This document shows, in pieces, positions 53,711-63,785 of a stretch of 64,000 nucleotides of DNA (its first letter is position 1; each line of letters begins with the position of its first letter). The stretch comes from JADLCB01 sp964398315 (GTDB taxonomy: Bacteria; Planctomycetota; Phycisphaerae; Tepidisphaerales; Tepidisphaeraceae), in assembly GCA_964398315.1 (NCBI GenBank), contig CAYNMV010000015.1, forward strand, positions 6,134 through 70,133, in the 5' to 3' direction. The notes under the pieces were generated by a model that saw nothing but the letters and a program-made list of their open reading frames with translations, was not told the DNA's origin and searched no databases. A program made the position numbers and the translations under genes.

Positions 53711-56305
53711 TCACGGCAACTGCCAGCGCCGTCTCAGGATCCATTCACCGGCAAGCAGGCCGGTCACGAACGCGGCCTGGATGGGCAGGTCGTAGCGCCG
53801 TGGCCAGTCGGGGAAGTGGCCGGTGGCGGCGGCCACGAGGCGGATGAGGTTATGCAGGGGGATGGAGCGCTGTTCACTTTGCAGGGCGCTGGCATCCTGG
53901 CGAATGAGTTGATCGATCAGGGTGGGCAATTGCGGCAGGGTGTAGTGAAAGCCGTTGGTGCCGGTGGCGATGGCTTCCAGCAGTGCGGGGTTGGCGGCGA
54001 TTTTGAGCATCTCATCGGCCGGGGGGATCACGGTGAAACGGAGGGTCTGGCCGCCGAGTTCCCGGCCGTCCTTGGTGGCGCTGATTTCCAGCTCCCAGTC
54101 ACCGGTCTGCGGGTGGGGCACCGTCAGGTCATACATGCCGGTGCGGGCATCGCTGGGGGTCATGGGCAACTGCTGCGGATCATCACGCTCGGGCGCGCCG
54201 GGCGGCCGGCGAAGCGTAGCGGTGACCTGGGCATAGCGCGTGGCATCGCCGCGCTCATCCCGCACCATCGCGCGCACGCGCACCGATTCACCGAGTTGGT
54301 AGAGATTTTTGTTGAGCAGCGCTTCAACGCCGCTGCCGCGCTGGCGGTTTTTCACATCCGCCCCGGCCAGCCAGCGCACGAGCTGTCCCCAGAAGCGGTT
54401 ATAGGGTGAATCCTGCCCCATTCCGCGCAGGGGCAGGTACCACAGGTATGTTGTGTCCGCGGTAAAGGCCGCGCTGCGCCCCTGTCCGTAAGGCTGGGTA
54501 GCAAGAATGATCTGCGGCTGCCCATCCGGCCCGGGCCGGCCGGGATGAACCAGCAGCACCTGCGCCCCCGTCTTGGGACGCTCAACCACCACATTGCCGC
54601 GAAGGGGCGGGAGTTGAGCATTGCTGCCAGAAGCAGGATCAGCGCCCGCGCGCGGCCCCTGATCGCGCCCGGGGTCATCAGCGCTTCCTGGCTGCCCGCC
54701 GCTTCCACCGCTAAACCATTCTCCGAGCCCTTCCATCGCCGGATGGAGTTGGCCTTCATCGGTCAGTTGCGGGACAAACTCCGTTTTCTCCTGTGCGGCA
54801 TCGAGGCCGCCCACCAGGACGGGCAGAGCCTGTTCGATGGGGGTGCCCCGGTAATTGCCGGGGCCAAAGCTGTTCTGACCGCCGATCATGAGCAGCCCGG
54901 CGCCGCGGCTGACGGCCTGCTCAATGGCGGTCTGCTGCTGGGGCGTGAGGAAGCTGGCATCAAGATCGCCCAGGAGAATGACATCAAACTGCTGCCAGTC
55001 CGCGGCGGTTTGCGGCATGCGCTTGAATGGTTCGCCGTTGACGGTGCCGGAGGCGGTGAAGCGATCCTGGGTGATGCGCAGCAGGGTGGCGACTTCAACA
55101 TTGGGATCGCGGCCCAGCGCGCGGTTCAGGTCGCGGTACTCGGGACGGGCCCGGCCCTCGATGTAGAGAACCCTGATGCGCGGATCGAGCGCCAGTCCCT
55201 GGTATTCCTGGCGGTTGTCCACCGTGCTGCGCTCGCCGGGGACGGGATCGACCCAAACCGCCAGGCGCTGAATGCCAACCTCATCGGGGCGGTAGGTCAG
55301 TTCGACCACCTGTCCCTGCGCCAGCGGCTGGAGCACCAGCGGCGTGCTTTTGATCTCGCCGATCGTCTTGCCCTGGGCATCGATTTTCGCCAGCTTCACC
55401 TCGACCACGCGATTGGCCAGGGCCGACGACTTGATGGTGGCCTTGATGGTGCTGTCATGGCCCACGACAAAATCATCGCCCGCCTCGATGTTGTCCACCG
55501 CGATGTTGGCCAGCGTGGCCGGCTCGGTCTGCTCGGACCCCACCCGCACCGTGTGGATCGGGCGCAGCGATGCCCGCACCGCCCCTTCCACATCCGGCGA
55601 AGTGTTGTCGATCCCATCGCTGATGAGGATCACCGCCGCATCAGTGCGCGGCGTGGTGGCCAGCGCCTGGGCCAGGGCGCCGGCGATGTCGGTGGATTGG
55701 CCGTCGGCCTGCCTGCTCGCCAGCGACTCGGGATCATCAACCGGTGTGAGGCTGCTGTCGAAGGTGAAAAAGTGCGGCACGAAGTGTTCACTGATCTTCG
55801 GCAACTGCGGCCGCAGCGTTTGCCAGACACTTTGCAGGCGGGTCGGGCCGTTCTGAATATCCGGGAAGCTCATCGAGCCGGAAGTGTCAATGAGCATCAG
55901 CAGCGGGCGGGTGGGCTCGGGGCGGGCGACAAAGCGCAGCACCGGCTCAAAGAGCATCGGCACCAGCAGCGCCAGCGCTGCGATGCGCAGCGCCAGCAGG
56001 ATACTCATGCGGCGGTTGCCCAGTTGGGGGTGAAGATTGAGGTAAAAGACGGCCGAGACCAGGCAGAGGAGGATAAATGTCCAGACCAGCCCCACCGCCG
56101 GCGTGCGCAGGGGAGGTGTGGCCAGGATGAGGATCGTTCCCGCCACACCGCCGGCAATCAGGGCGCTGCGCAGCAGGCCATGGGCGGTTGCCCATACGCG
56201 TCCGGCCACGGCGTAGCTGAGCAGCACGATGCACGCGGCCAGGCAGACCCAGGACCACAGGTCCCAGCTTCCCTGCCGCAGAATTTCAAATGACCAGTTG
56301 CTCAC
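53711..56305 (-). CDS. VWA-domain membrane protein with glutamine-amidotransferase-like domain
   Basis: An 864-residue protein. The N-terminus has three or four membrane helices (residues about 15-115). A von Willebrand A domain follows, with MIDTSGSMSF as the MIDAS DxSxS motif and DAAVILISDGIDN. After Ig-like beta regions, a class I GATase-like fold is visible (VLYIEGRARPEYRDLNRALG, VILLGDLDASFL, GGQNSFGPGNYRG), without the catalytic Cys triad. A Gly/Asp-rich insert lies near residues 525-560, then more beta-sandwich sections and a C-terminal helix. Such proteins occur in planctomycete MoxR/BatA-type loci; no MoxR or BatA gene is seen here. It is convergent with the ABC permease. Confidence 0.83.
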   Translation of the reverse strand: MSNWSFEILRQGSWDLWSWVCLAACIVLLSYAVAGRVWATAHGLLRSALIAGGVAGTILILATPPLRTPAVGLVWTFILLCLVSAVFYLNLHPQLGNRRMSILLALRIAALALLVPMLFEPVLRFVARPEPTRPLLMLIDTSGSMSFPDIQNGPTRLQSVWQTLRPQLPKISEHFVPHFFTFDSSLTPVDDPESLASRQADGQSTDIAGALAQALATTPRTDAAVILISDGIDNTSPDVEGAVRASLRPIHTVRVGSEQTEPATLANIAVDNIEAGDDFVVGHDSTIKATIKSSALANRVVEVKLAKIDAQGKTIGEIKSTPLVLQPLAQGQVVELTYRPDEVGIQRLAVWVDPVPGERSTVDNRQEYQGLALDPRIRVLYIEGRARPEYRDLNRALGRDPNVEVATLLRITQDRFTASGTVNGEPFKRMPQTAADWQQFDVILLGDLDASFLTPQQQTAIEQAVSRGAGLLMIGGQNSFGPGNYRGTPIEQALPVLVGGLDAAQEKTEFVPQLTDEGQLHPAMEGLGEWFSGGSGGQPGSADDPGRDQGPRAGADPASGSNAQLPPLRGNVVVERPKTGAQVLLVHPGRPGPDGQPQIILATQPYGQGRSAAFTADTTYLWYLPLRGMGQDSPYNRFWGQLVRWLAGADVKNRQRGSGVEALLNKNLYQLGESVRVRAMVRDERGDATRYAQVTATLRRPPGAPERDDPQQLPMTPSDARTGMYDLTVPHPQTGDWELEISATKDGRELGGQTLRFTVIPPADEMLKIAANPALLEAIATGTNGFHYTLPQLPTLIDQLIRQDASALQSEQRSIPLHNLIRLVAAATGHFPDWPRRYDLPIQAAFVTGLLAGEWILRRRWQLP

Positions 56306-56481
56306 GCGGCATTGCCCATCGAAAACCCCGGCGTCCTGTTCGCCGGCCCAGAGATGTTACCGCAAGCCGGCGGGGATGTTGCGGTACAGGCAGGGGCTTT
56401 GACAGGATGGCTGCACGGCCGGCACCGGCCCATCAGCGGATTGGGGGCAGGCCATGGCTCATCCTGCTGCCTTACCTTCGC

Positions 56482-57750
56482 TCACGGCAGGTCAAACTCA
56501 ACGAGCGTGACATCATCGTCGAAGGTGAGGCCGCCACGCCACTGTTGCAGAGCGTGAAGGATGCACGGCAGGCGCGGGCCGGGGGTGCGATGGTGGGTAT
56601 CAAGCAGTTGGATCAGGCCCGTTACGCCGAGGATATGGCCATCGGCCAAACGCTCTGCTTCGCTGTAGAGGTAGATACGGCTCTGCGGCGGAACCTCGAT
56701 CGCGGCGGTCTCGAAGATCTCTTCGGGCAGCACACCGATCATGAAGTTGGGCTGGCCGAGCGTGGTGTTGTGTATTGGCGTGTTATTAAGCAGCACGGCC
56801 GGCGGATGGCCGGCACTGCCATAGCGCAGCACGCGGGTGGCGCGGTCAAAAACGCCATACCAGACGGTGGAGAACTTGCCGCCGTTGTCATCCATGGGGA
56901 AAGCGCGATTGAGGGCGGCCAGCACCTGGGCCGGCTGGTAGAAATCGGTCTGCGGCAGGGTGTGCCGGCGCAGGGCATTGTGCAGCGAAACGCTCAGCAG
57001 GGCGGAGCCCACACCGTGGCCGGTTACATCGGCGATGTACATCGCCAGGCGCTGATCGTCCAGCCAGTGGTAGCCGAAGATGTCGCCGCCCAGTTGCTCG
57101 GAGGCCAGGAACAGCCAGTCGCTCTGTACGGGCCCTGAGGTCAGTCGCAGCGGCAGCAGGGATTTGACGAACGCCGCCGCCTCCTGCAATTCCGTGCTGA
57201 GCTGGCGCTGGGCGGCCAGGAGCTGTTTCTGTGTCTGGAGCAATCGGCGCTGGGACTCAATCAGGCCGACCAGATTCAGCTCGTGCTGGGCCAGGTTGGC
57301 CAGTTGGCGGCAGGTTTCCCGATCATGATCGGTCAGGTCGCGCGGAGCGGTGTCGGCCACGCAAAAGGTGCCGACATTGAACCCCCGCGGCCCCTTCAGC
57401 GGATAACCGGCATAGAAGCGGATATGCGGCGCGCCAATCACCAGGGGATTGTCGGCAAAGCGCTCATCGCTGGCGGCATCGGGCACGATCAGCGGCTCGT
57501 GCTGGAGGAGGGTATGCCCGCAGAAGGCAATGTCACGGCGGGTGGCATCGACGCTGAGCCCGCAGCGGGCCTTGAACCACTGCCGATCAGCATCGATCAC
57601 CGCGATGTAGGCGATCGGACAGCGCAGCACCTGGGCAGCCAGGCGCACCAGCCGGTCGAAGCGCTCCTCGGCGGGCGTGTCGAGCAGGCGCGTCGCCCGC
57701 ACATCGGCCAGGCGCTCAAGCTCATCCATAGGCGTGGTAGCCTGGATCAT
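56482..57750 (-). CDS. GAF-SpoIIE protein with altered metal-binding site
   Basis: A 422-residue protein. Residues about 15-165 form a GAF domain (LDTPAEERFDRLVRLAAQVLRCPIAYIAVIDADRQWFKA, in parts, with the FCGHTL motif). A short coiled coil (LIESQRRLLQTQKQLLAAQRQL) follows, then a SpoIIE/PP2C-like phosphatase, residues 215-420: EQLGGDIFGYHW, MYIADVTGHGVGSALLS, RYGSAGHPPAVLL, DDDVTLVEF. The GGDxF box has Gly where the second Asp is usual, and the LFSDGxxE block is LYSEAERLADG, so one metal-binding Asp is Glu. It may have weak or no phosphatase activity or use a different metal set. It is divergent from nothing nearby and has no partner kinase adjacent. Confidence 0.85.
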   Translation of the reverse strand: MIQATTPMDELERLADVRATRLLDTPAEERFDRLVRLAAQVLRCPIAYIAVIDADRQWFKARCGLSVDATRRDIAFCGHTLLQHEPLIVPDAASDERFADNPLVIGAPHIRFYAGYPLKGPRGFNVGTFCVADTAPRDLTDHDRETCRQLANLAQHELNLVGLIESQRRLLQTQKQLLAAQRQLSTELQEAAAFVKSLLPLRLTSGPVQSDWLFLASEQLGGDIFGYHWLDDQRLAMYIADVTGHGVGSALLSVSLHNALRRHTLPQTDFYQPAQVLAALNRAFPMDDNGGKFSTVWYGVFDRATRVLRYGSAGHPPAVLLNNTPIHNTTLGQPNFMIGVLPEEIFETAAIEVPPQSRIYLYSEAERLADGHILGVTGLIQLLDTHHRTPGPRLPCILHALQQWRGGLTFDDDVTLVEFDLP

Positions 57751-57903
57751 GTTGCCTCAACCATCCCTGCGGAAGAAGTGGTTCCCCGCACCATGGCTTC
57801 AGGCAAACGGCACGCCAGCGGAATTGTGATTTCTTGTGATCGCCGGCATTTCGGCGCCGGCTCAAACGGCCGCACGGCGTGGCAACAGGCAGGCAAAGGG
57901 CAT

Positions 57904-57935
57904 AAAAAAACCCCCGGGGTTGCCGGGGGCTTTTT
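57904..57935 (-). terminator. Rho-independent terminator after tRNA-Phe
   Basis: On the minus strand a GC-rich stem (CCCCCGG with CCGGGGG, 5-base spacer) is followed at once by a run of seven T. It begins 7 bases after the tRNA 3' end. Read on the plus strand the stem is also followed by five T, so it may act both ways. Confidence 0.85.
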
Positions 57936-57941
57936 CGCGGA

Positions 57942-58014
57942 TGGGCAGGGCCGGGATCGAACCGGCGACACCGGCATTTTCAGTGCCGTGCTCTACCAAC
58001 TGAGCTACCTACCC
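57942..58014 (-). tRNA. tRNA-Phe (GAA anticodon)
   Basis: A 73-base cloverleaf on the minus strand: acceptor stem GGGTAGG / CCTGCCC (one G-T pair), D stem GCTC / GAGC, anticodon stem CGGCA / TGCCG with loop CTGAAAA giving anticodon GAA, variable loop GTGTC, and T stem GCCGG / CCGGC with TTCGATC. The discriminator is A and the CCA end is not encoded. Confidence 0.96.
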
Positions 58015-58275
58015 GTGTGATAGCCAAACTATCATAAAACGTCCCGGCAGGATTGCAAGTTCAGTCGGCGACGGCCGCGCGGGGCAAGATTTGGGAAAGG
58101 CGCCTGTTTTTCCACCCGCTCCACCGCGGCTTTGCCTTTCGCTCATGGCGACCATACGCTAGAAAACTCGTGTGAAACCGGACACGGCCGGGATGGCATT
58201 GCCCACGGGCATGGAGCAGGCCGCCGAGTGCCCTTGCCGTTCGGATCCGTGCCGAATCATTCAGACCCCACGCGC

Positions 58276-58845
<570 letters not shown>

Positions 58846-58940
58846 TAGCACCCAACATCTGTTCCCGCAATCTGTCGCGGTCGCTTGTGCCGTGCGGCAG
58901 AGAGGCCGGCGCTGGATGCGATCCAGCTCCGCAGCAGTCT

Positions 58941-60674
58941 CTAGCGCGGAGCGAGGTCGCCAGCGGGTGCGGTGCGATCTGCCGGCGCGGGCGGATCGAT
59001 GGCCTCATCGGCCAGCGAGGCCAGGAGTTCAGCAGGTTGCAGGCGAGAAGCCAGCGCCATCGCGCCCAGGGTCATCGACGGGGCGATAAAGGCAGCCTGG
59101 TCGAACAGGGTAATGCCCAGCCGGTTGAAGCGCTGCTGAAGCATCGGCCGGGCATTGACGGCCTCGCGCACGCGGGTGTCGGCCGTGAGCGGTTCATCGG
59201 CCTGGTAGACATGCCGGCGCTTGCGCAACGTCAGCGCCAGGTTCACGCCGAACAGCGCCAGTGCGGCCAGTTCCAGCACGCCGGTGATGCCCATCAGCCG
59301 GAAGGCCCATGGCCAGCCGCCGATCGTCAGCAGTTCCAGCCCCACCCGCCCGGCGTTGCCAATGAGGATCAGGGCGGCACTGACCAGCATCAGACGGTTG
59401 GAGGCCAGCGGCTGCTTGATGAAGATCGGCACGATCCGCTGGCCAACCCCGAGGATCATGGTGGTGATAAAGCCGACGGTCAGGGCATGGCGCCATGCCC
59501 CGCTGTAGGCATGCGGCATCCCGGGCACCAGCTGCTCGATCAGGATCATCACCAGGCCGATCACCAGCCAGGCAAACGCCGCGCGAATCAGGATATGGCC
59601 GCGCACATCCACGCCATGGATCGCGCGAGCCGGCTTGCTGCGCAGCAGGTCCATGCCGACCAGGTAGATCCCGGCCGCCATCAGCATCATCGCCGCACCG
59701 ATCACGCGCCCGACAGAGCCCGGGGTCAGCAGCAGACACAGGCCGATGTTGTGCAGCGGCATCGACACGGCGAAAAAACGCGGGCGCAGGCGGCCAATAT
59801 TCAGCAGCCCCGGGATCAGGCGCACGCCAAAGCCGTAGATGGCATTGGTGCCAAAGCCAAGCACCGGCAGGAGGATCAGCAGGGTGCGGGCCGAATCGGG
59901 CAGCACCACCGCATCGGCATGGCGCAGGCGCAGCCACAGATCTGCCCCGGCCCAGATCCACAGCCAGCCGATCAGGAAGAGAAACCCATGTGCCCGCTGC
60001 GTCCTGGCCCGCCCGGTGAGCGACCAGATCACCGATATGCCAAAGAGCAGTGCCGCAAGCACCAGCGCGCTCGATGCGATCACATCCATGCGCAGCAGCC
60101 TTGTCCACCGTGATGCGGCGCCGCCCGCCACGGGTGGCATGAGCAAGCCGGCGAACATCGCCAGCAGCGCGACGACGATCAGCCCCGCCGCCGCCTGCTC
60201 CAGCCACGGCGGCGCAGGGCGCCGGGTGTTCTGTCGCAGCAGATGGGCGCCCACGGCGAACACGAACAGCGCCATCCATCCCCAGAGCTGGGCCACACCG
60301 TGAACGTGAACGCTTGGAGCGGAGACGGCCTGGTAGTCGATCTGCCCGGCGATGCGCAGCAGCAACAGCGCCCCCCAGCCCGCACCCAGCGTCAGCCCGA
60401 TGGCAATCGCGGTGAAAATGAGCCTGATCGGCGATGGCCCCCCCGCCGGCCGGGCCGTCACCGCCAGCGGCGCTGATGCGGCATCGGCCAGGCGCACCAG
60501 CAGCGCCCGCTCATCCAGCCCGTGAGCGCGCGCAAACGGCGCCAACTCCTGGAGCGTCCAGCGGCCATCGATACGGGCGCCAGGATACTCAGCCAGCAGC
60601 TCAGCGCAAGCCGGCCAAGTCGTGGCCACCTGCCGCACGGTCAGATCAGGCGCGATATGGGAAGGCGCGCGCAT
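58941..60674 (-). CDS. NnrS family heme-copper membrane protein with DUF1858-like ends
   Basis: A 577-residue protein. Residues about 8-70 are a DUF1858-like helical domain (LTVRQVATTWPACAELLAEY). Residues about 80-500 are 12 or so hydrophobic segments of the NnrS family, with the HVHGVAQLWGWMALFVFAVG motif, the FGTNAIYGFGVRLIPGLL stretch and later AYSGAWRHALTVGFITTMILGVGQRIVPIF with His. NnrS proteins bind heme and copper and protect against nitric oxide. Residues about 510-565 resemble DUF1858 again (LTADTRVREAVNARPMLQQRFNRLG), giving two copies around the membrane domain. It starts 9 bases after the DUF2249 stop, so both are in one operon. Confidence 0.83.
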   Translation of the reverse strand: MRAPSHIAPDLTVRQVATTWPACAELLAEYPGARIDGRWTLQELAPFARAHGLDERALLVRLADAASAPLAVTARPAGGPSPIRLIFTAIAIGLTLGAGWGALLLLRIAGQIDYQAVSAPSVHVHGVAQLWGWMALFVFAVGAHLLRQNTRRPAPPWLEQAAAGLIVVALLAMFAGLLMPPVAGGAASRWTRLLRMDVIASSALVLAALLFGISVIWSLTGRARTQRAHGFLFLIGWLWIWAGADLWLRLRHADAVVLPDSARTLLILLPVLGFGTNAIYGFGVRLIPGLLNIGRLRPRFFAVSMPLHNIGLCLLLTPGSVGRVIGAAMMLMAAGIYLVGMDLLRSKPARAIHGVDVRGHILIRAAFAWLVIGLVMILIEQLVPGMPHAYSGAWRHALTVGFITTMILGVGQRIVPIFIKQPLASNRLMLVSAALILIGNAGRVGLELLTIGGWPWAFRLMGITGVLELAALALFGVNLALTLRKRRHVYQADEPLTADTRVREAVNARPMLQQRFNRLGITLFDQAAFIAPSMTLGAMALASRLQPAELLASLADEAIDPPAPADRTAPAGDLAPR

Positions 60675-60683
60675 AGACCCATA

Positions 60684-60941
60684 TTACGCCTGCGCGGGCG
60701 CCTGACCACGGGCCACTTTCCCAATGCGGACCCGCCACACATCCGGCCCCTGTTGCAGGTATTCCCAGGTGAACTGCCCGCGCTTCATGAAATTGAACTG
60801 GTTGTGCAGCGGGAACGGATCGTGGTCATTGACCAGCTCCAGCGCCTCGCCCACCTGCAATGTCTCGAAGGTATGGAAGATCAGCGGGTGCCGCTGCGGG
60901 CCGGGGATCGTGCGAACGTCAATCGTGCTCCTGGTGCTCAT
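60684..60941 (-). CDS. DUF2249 family protein
   Basis: An 85-residue protein matching DUF2249: STIDVRTIPGPQRHPLIFHTFETLQVGEALELVNDHDPFPLHNQF (quoted in pieces), where DHDP-PL is the family signature, ending WRVRIGKV. ATG 60939-60941 follows GGAG; a GTG at 60950 is also possible. DUF2249 proteins are often found with nitric-oxide and nitrite-related genes. It is upstream of and nearly touching the NnrS gene, so they are probably translated together. Confidence 0.85.
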   Translation of the reverse strand: MSTRSTIDVRTIPGPQRHPLIFHTFETLQVGEALELVNDHDPFPLHNQFNFMKRGQFTWEYLQQGPDVWRVRIGKVARGQAPAQA

Positions 60942-61540
60942 AGGGCTCACTCCAGATTAGAGGACAAACATATCCACAATTCTATCGTAGGCCGCCGGTC
61001 GCGTCCAAATCGATCCCATCACGAAAAAAAGTCCGGTAACCCACCAAGCCCCCCTTCCATCCCTGGGAAGCGATCGATTCATCGGATCATGGGCCGGTAG
61101 CGATCGTGCGGGGCACGGGCTATCTCCAGCGTATGGCACGTTGGCCCAGTGGAGATGTGACTGTGCTCCGGCAGCCATGGCTGATCGAGCGGACTCAACA
61201 GGATCAGGGCCTGTGTGTTGTTGCGGGTTGTCGGCGGGGAATCACATCGCCCCGATATTATCGGCCCTGCCCGGCGCTGCGGGAAAGACCGGTTCGACAG
61301 CGGCCACGAGCGCGGTGAAATGGCAAAAACAGCAGAATCCACCATAGCCCCCCAACCGGCATAGCCGGCGCGGCTTGTCCGAACTGAGCCTTATCGGTCA
61401 TAAGACTTGGCGCACTTGAGTTTTTAGGTTGGCTGATTGCGCCAGAAGGGGTACCTTCCAGTTGGATCGTTCAGTTGTGCAGGTGGCGCGGTCGCCGGCT
61501 GGCGGACGCGGCTCACCGCACCCGACCGAGAGCCTTTCTG
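60942..61540. other. Intergenic, about 600 bases
   Basis: Between the divergent DUF2249 operon and the small secreted protein. It should hold both promoters. I looked for FNR/NNR-type TTGAT-N4-ATCAA sites and found no convincing match. No protein gene is supported. Confidence 0.5.
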
Positions 61541-61750
61541 ATGTTTGCGCGCCGCTGGACAACCTCCCTTCTCATCGCGATCGTCTGCGCTACCACGGCG
61601 TCGATCGCCCCGTCCCCCGGCGCGGACGCCGTCCCCACCGCCGAGGGCGAAACCCCGGCCGCTTTCCTGCATGAAGTCCGCCTGCGCAAACTGCACCTGG
61701 TCCGCCCGGATCTGATTCCGTATCCGGTGGCGTATGAGGTGCATTGCTGA
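61541..61750 (+). CDS. Small secreted protein
   Basis: A 69-residue protein with an apparent signal peptide (MFARRWTTSLLIAIVCATTA, cleavage probably near residue 30 after PGADA). The mature part, FLHEVRLRKLHLVRPDLIPY, then PVAYEVHC, is short and ends in Cys. No family is known to me, but the signal peptide and start position argue for a real gene. It points away from the DUF2249-NnrS operon. Confidence 0.55.
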   Translation: MFARRWTTSLLIAIVCATTASIAPSPGADAVPTAEGETPAAFLHEVRLRKLHLVRPDLIPYPVAYEVHC

Positions 61751-62099
61751 TCTACGATTCGCTTTTTCATATGGCAAGTGAATTGGCCACAGGCTGCAAC
61801 CTGGCTGGGGCTGGTGTATTGGCAGTTCCTGATCCCGGCGGGCGCGCCGGACATGCTCCGGGGCTTGCCGGTGCATAGCGCACGCCTGCACGCGCTCCCA
61901 CCTCCACCCTTTGCAACCGCTGCCCGGTGGTGCTTCCAGATGAACAGCGCCAGCGCATGCTGGAAAAGGGACAGCACGCGCGCCGTCTCCGCGCCCGCAC
62001 AGCGCGCGGGAAGAACCGGATCATCCCGAGGGCGCTGTGGGCAACACGGATCCGGGGATTCAGCGCCGGCGGCTCGCGGCCTGCATGTCGCTGGAGCGG
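61751..62099. other. Intergenic, about 350 bases
   Basis: Between the small secreted protein gene and the end of ilvD, which converge. I see no supported gene; open frames are Arg/Ala/Pro-rich shadows. No clear terminator hairpin with a T-run was found. Confidence 0.45.
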
Positions 62100-63785
62100 C
62101 TACAGCTCCGGCTTGGCCAGCACCGCCCCGGTATCGGCACTGGTCACCTGCGCGGCGTAGCGGGCGAGGTAGCCGTAGTCGATCTTGGCCGGGGGGCGCT
62201 TCCAGGCGGCTTTGCGCCGGGCCAGCTCGGCATCGCTGATACGCAGATTGAGCGTGCGGTTGGGGATATCGATGTCGATGATGTCCCCTTCCTGCACCAG
62301 CGCGATCGGGCCGCCGGCCGCCGCTTCGGGCGAGACGTGGCCGATGCACGCACCGCGCGTGGCGCCGCTGAAGCGGCCATCAGTCAGCAAGGCCACCGAT
62401 TCACCCAGCCCGCGGCCCATGATGTTGGCGGTGGGGGCAAGCATTTCCTGCATGCCGGGCCCGCCGCGCGGGCCTTCGTAGCGGATGACGACCACATCGC
62501 CGCTCTTCACCTTGCCTTCCAGGATCCCCTGGGCGGCCGATTCCTCGGATTCAAAAATCACCGCCGGGCCGCTGAACTTCATCATGCTTTCGGCCACCGC
62601 GCCGGCCTTAACCACGCTGCCATTGGGCGCGAGATTGCCGAACAGCACCGCCAGCCCGCCGCGCTCGCTGTAGGGGTTGTCCAGCGGGCGGATGACATCG
62701 GCATCCTTCACTTCGGCATCGGCGATATTCTCGCCCAGCGTCTTGCCGGTGACGGTGATGCAGTCGAGGTTCAGCGTGCCGGGCTTGCCGCTGAGCGTCT
62801 TGAGGATCGCGCTGATCCCGCCGGCACGGTCGATGTCTTCCATGTGGTACTTGCCGGCCGGGGCCACCTTGCACAAGTACGGCACGCGGGCCGACACCTC
62901 GTTGAGATGCTTGAGATCGAATGGCGTGCCCGCCTCGATCGCCACCGCCAGCGTGTGCAGGACCGTATTCGTGCTGCCGCCCATCGCCACATCCAGCGCG
63001 AAGGCGTTTTCAAACGCGGCGGGGGTGAGAATGTCGCGCGGGCGGATATTCTTCTCCACCAGGTCGATGATCCGCCGGCCGGCCTCCCGGAACAGCTCAT
63101 CGCGAGCCGGATCGGTTGCCAGGATCGACCCATTGCCCGGCAGCGCCAGCCCCAGCGCCTCGCACAGGCAGTTCATGCTGTTGGCGGTAAACATGCCCGA
63201 GCACGAGCCGCAGGTAGGGCAGGCCAGCTCCTCGATTTCCTGCAGCGTCTGCAGGCTCATTTTCTTCGCCGACACCTCGCCCACGGCCTCGAAGACGTTG
63301 CTCAGGCTGATCGCCTTGCCGTCCTTGGTCTTGCCCGCCTTCATCGGGCCGCCGGAGACGAAAATCGCCGGGATGTTCACCCGTGCCGCGGCCATCATCA
63401 TGCCCGGCACGATCTTGTCGCAGTTGGGGATGCAGACGACGCCGTCAAAACAGTGCGCCCGCAGCATGGTTTCGACACAGTCGGCGATCAGCTCGCGGCT
63501 GGCCAGCGAATACTTCATGCCAACGTGCCCCATGGCGATGCCATCATCCACGCCGATGGTGTTGAACTCGAACGGCACGCCGCCGGCGGCCCGGATCGCG
63601 TCGCGCACCTTCTTGCCGACCACATCCAGGTGGGCATGGCCGGGCACGATCTGCACAAAACTGTTGCAGACCGCGATAAACGGCTTGTCAAAATCCGCCT
63701 CACTCTGCACCACACCGGTGGCGCGCAGCAGGCTGCGGTGAGGGGCACGGATCACACCTTTCTTGATTGTGTCACTGATGGCCAT
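62100..63785 (-). CDS. ilvD: Dihydroxy-acid dehydratase
   Basis: A 561-residue enzyme that dehydrates 2,3-dihydroxy-3-methylbutanoate and -pentanoate in branched-chain amino acid synthesis. It begins MAISDTIKKGVIRAPHRSLLRATG. Fe-S ligands and neighbours are visible: CNSFVQIVPGHAHLD, GVVCIPNCDKIVPGMMMA, and ACPTCGSCSGMFTANSMNCL. The C-terminal substrate-binding motif GRFSGATRGACIGHVSPEA is intact. It could carry a [2Fe-2S] or [4Fe-4S] cluster. The frame is open to 63914, but the family start is ATG 63783-63785, after GGAG. No other ilv gene is in the window. Confidence 0.96.
   Translation of the reverse strand: MAISDTIKKGVIRAPHRSLLRATGVVQSEADFDKPFIAVCNSFVQIVPGHAHLDVVGKKVRDAIRAAGGVPFEFNTIGVDDGIAMGHVGMKYSLASRELIADCVETMLRAHCFDGVVCIPNCDKIVPGMMMAAARVNIPAIFVSGGPMKAGKTKDGKAISLSNVFEAVGEVSAKKMSLQTLQEIEELACPTCGSCSGMFTANSMNCLCEALGLALPGNGSILATDPARDELFREAGRRIIDLVEKNIRPRDILTPAAFENAFALDVAMGGSTNTVLHTLAVAIEAGTPFDLKHLNEVSARVPYLCKVAPAGKYHMEDIDRAGGISAILKTLSGKPGTLNLDCITVTGKTLGENIADAEVKDADVIRPLDNPYSERGGLAVLFGNLAPNGSVVKAGAVAESMMKFSGPAVIFESEESAAQGILEGKVKSGDVVVIRYEGPRGGPGMQEMLAPTANIMGRGLGESVALLTDGRFSGATRGACIGHVSPEAAAGGPIALVQEGDIIDIDIPNRTLNLRISDAELARRKAAWKRPPAKIDYGYLARYAAQVTSADTGAVLAKPEL

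Larger units (their letters stand above)
57751..58275. other. Intergenic segment containing tRNA-Phe and its terminator
   Basis: Between the GAF-SpoIIE gene and trpG/pabA. It holds the minus-strand tRNA (57942-58014) and the hairpin at 57904-57935. I see no protein gene in the remaining bases. Confidence 0.6.

Noticed and set aside
60942..61100. FNR/NNR-type operator upstream of DUF2249-nnrS
   Set aside because: AT-rich segments exist but no TTGAT-N4-ATCAA match is convincing.
61767..62024. Small minus-strand open frame
   Set aside because: Arg/Ala/Pro-rich sequence with no supporting signal.
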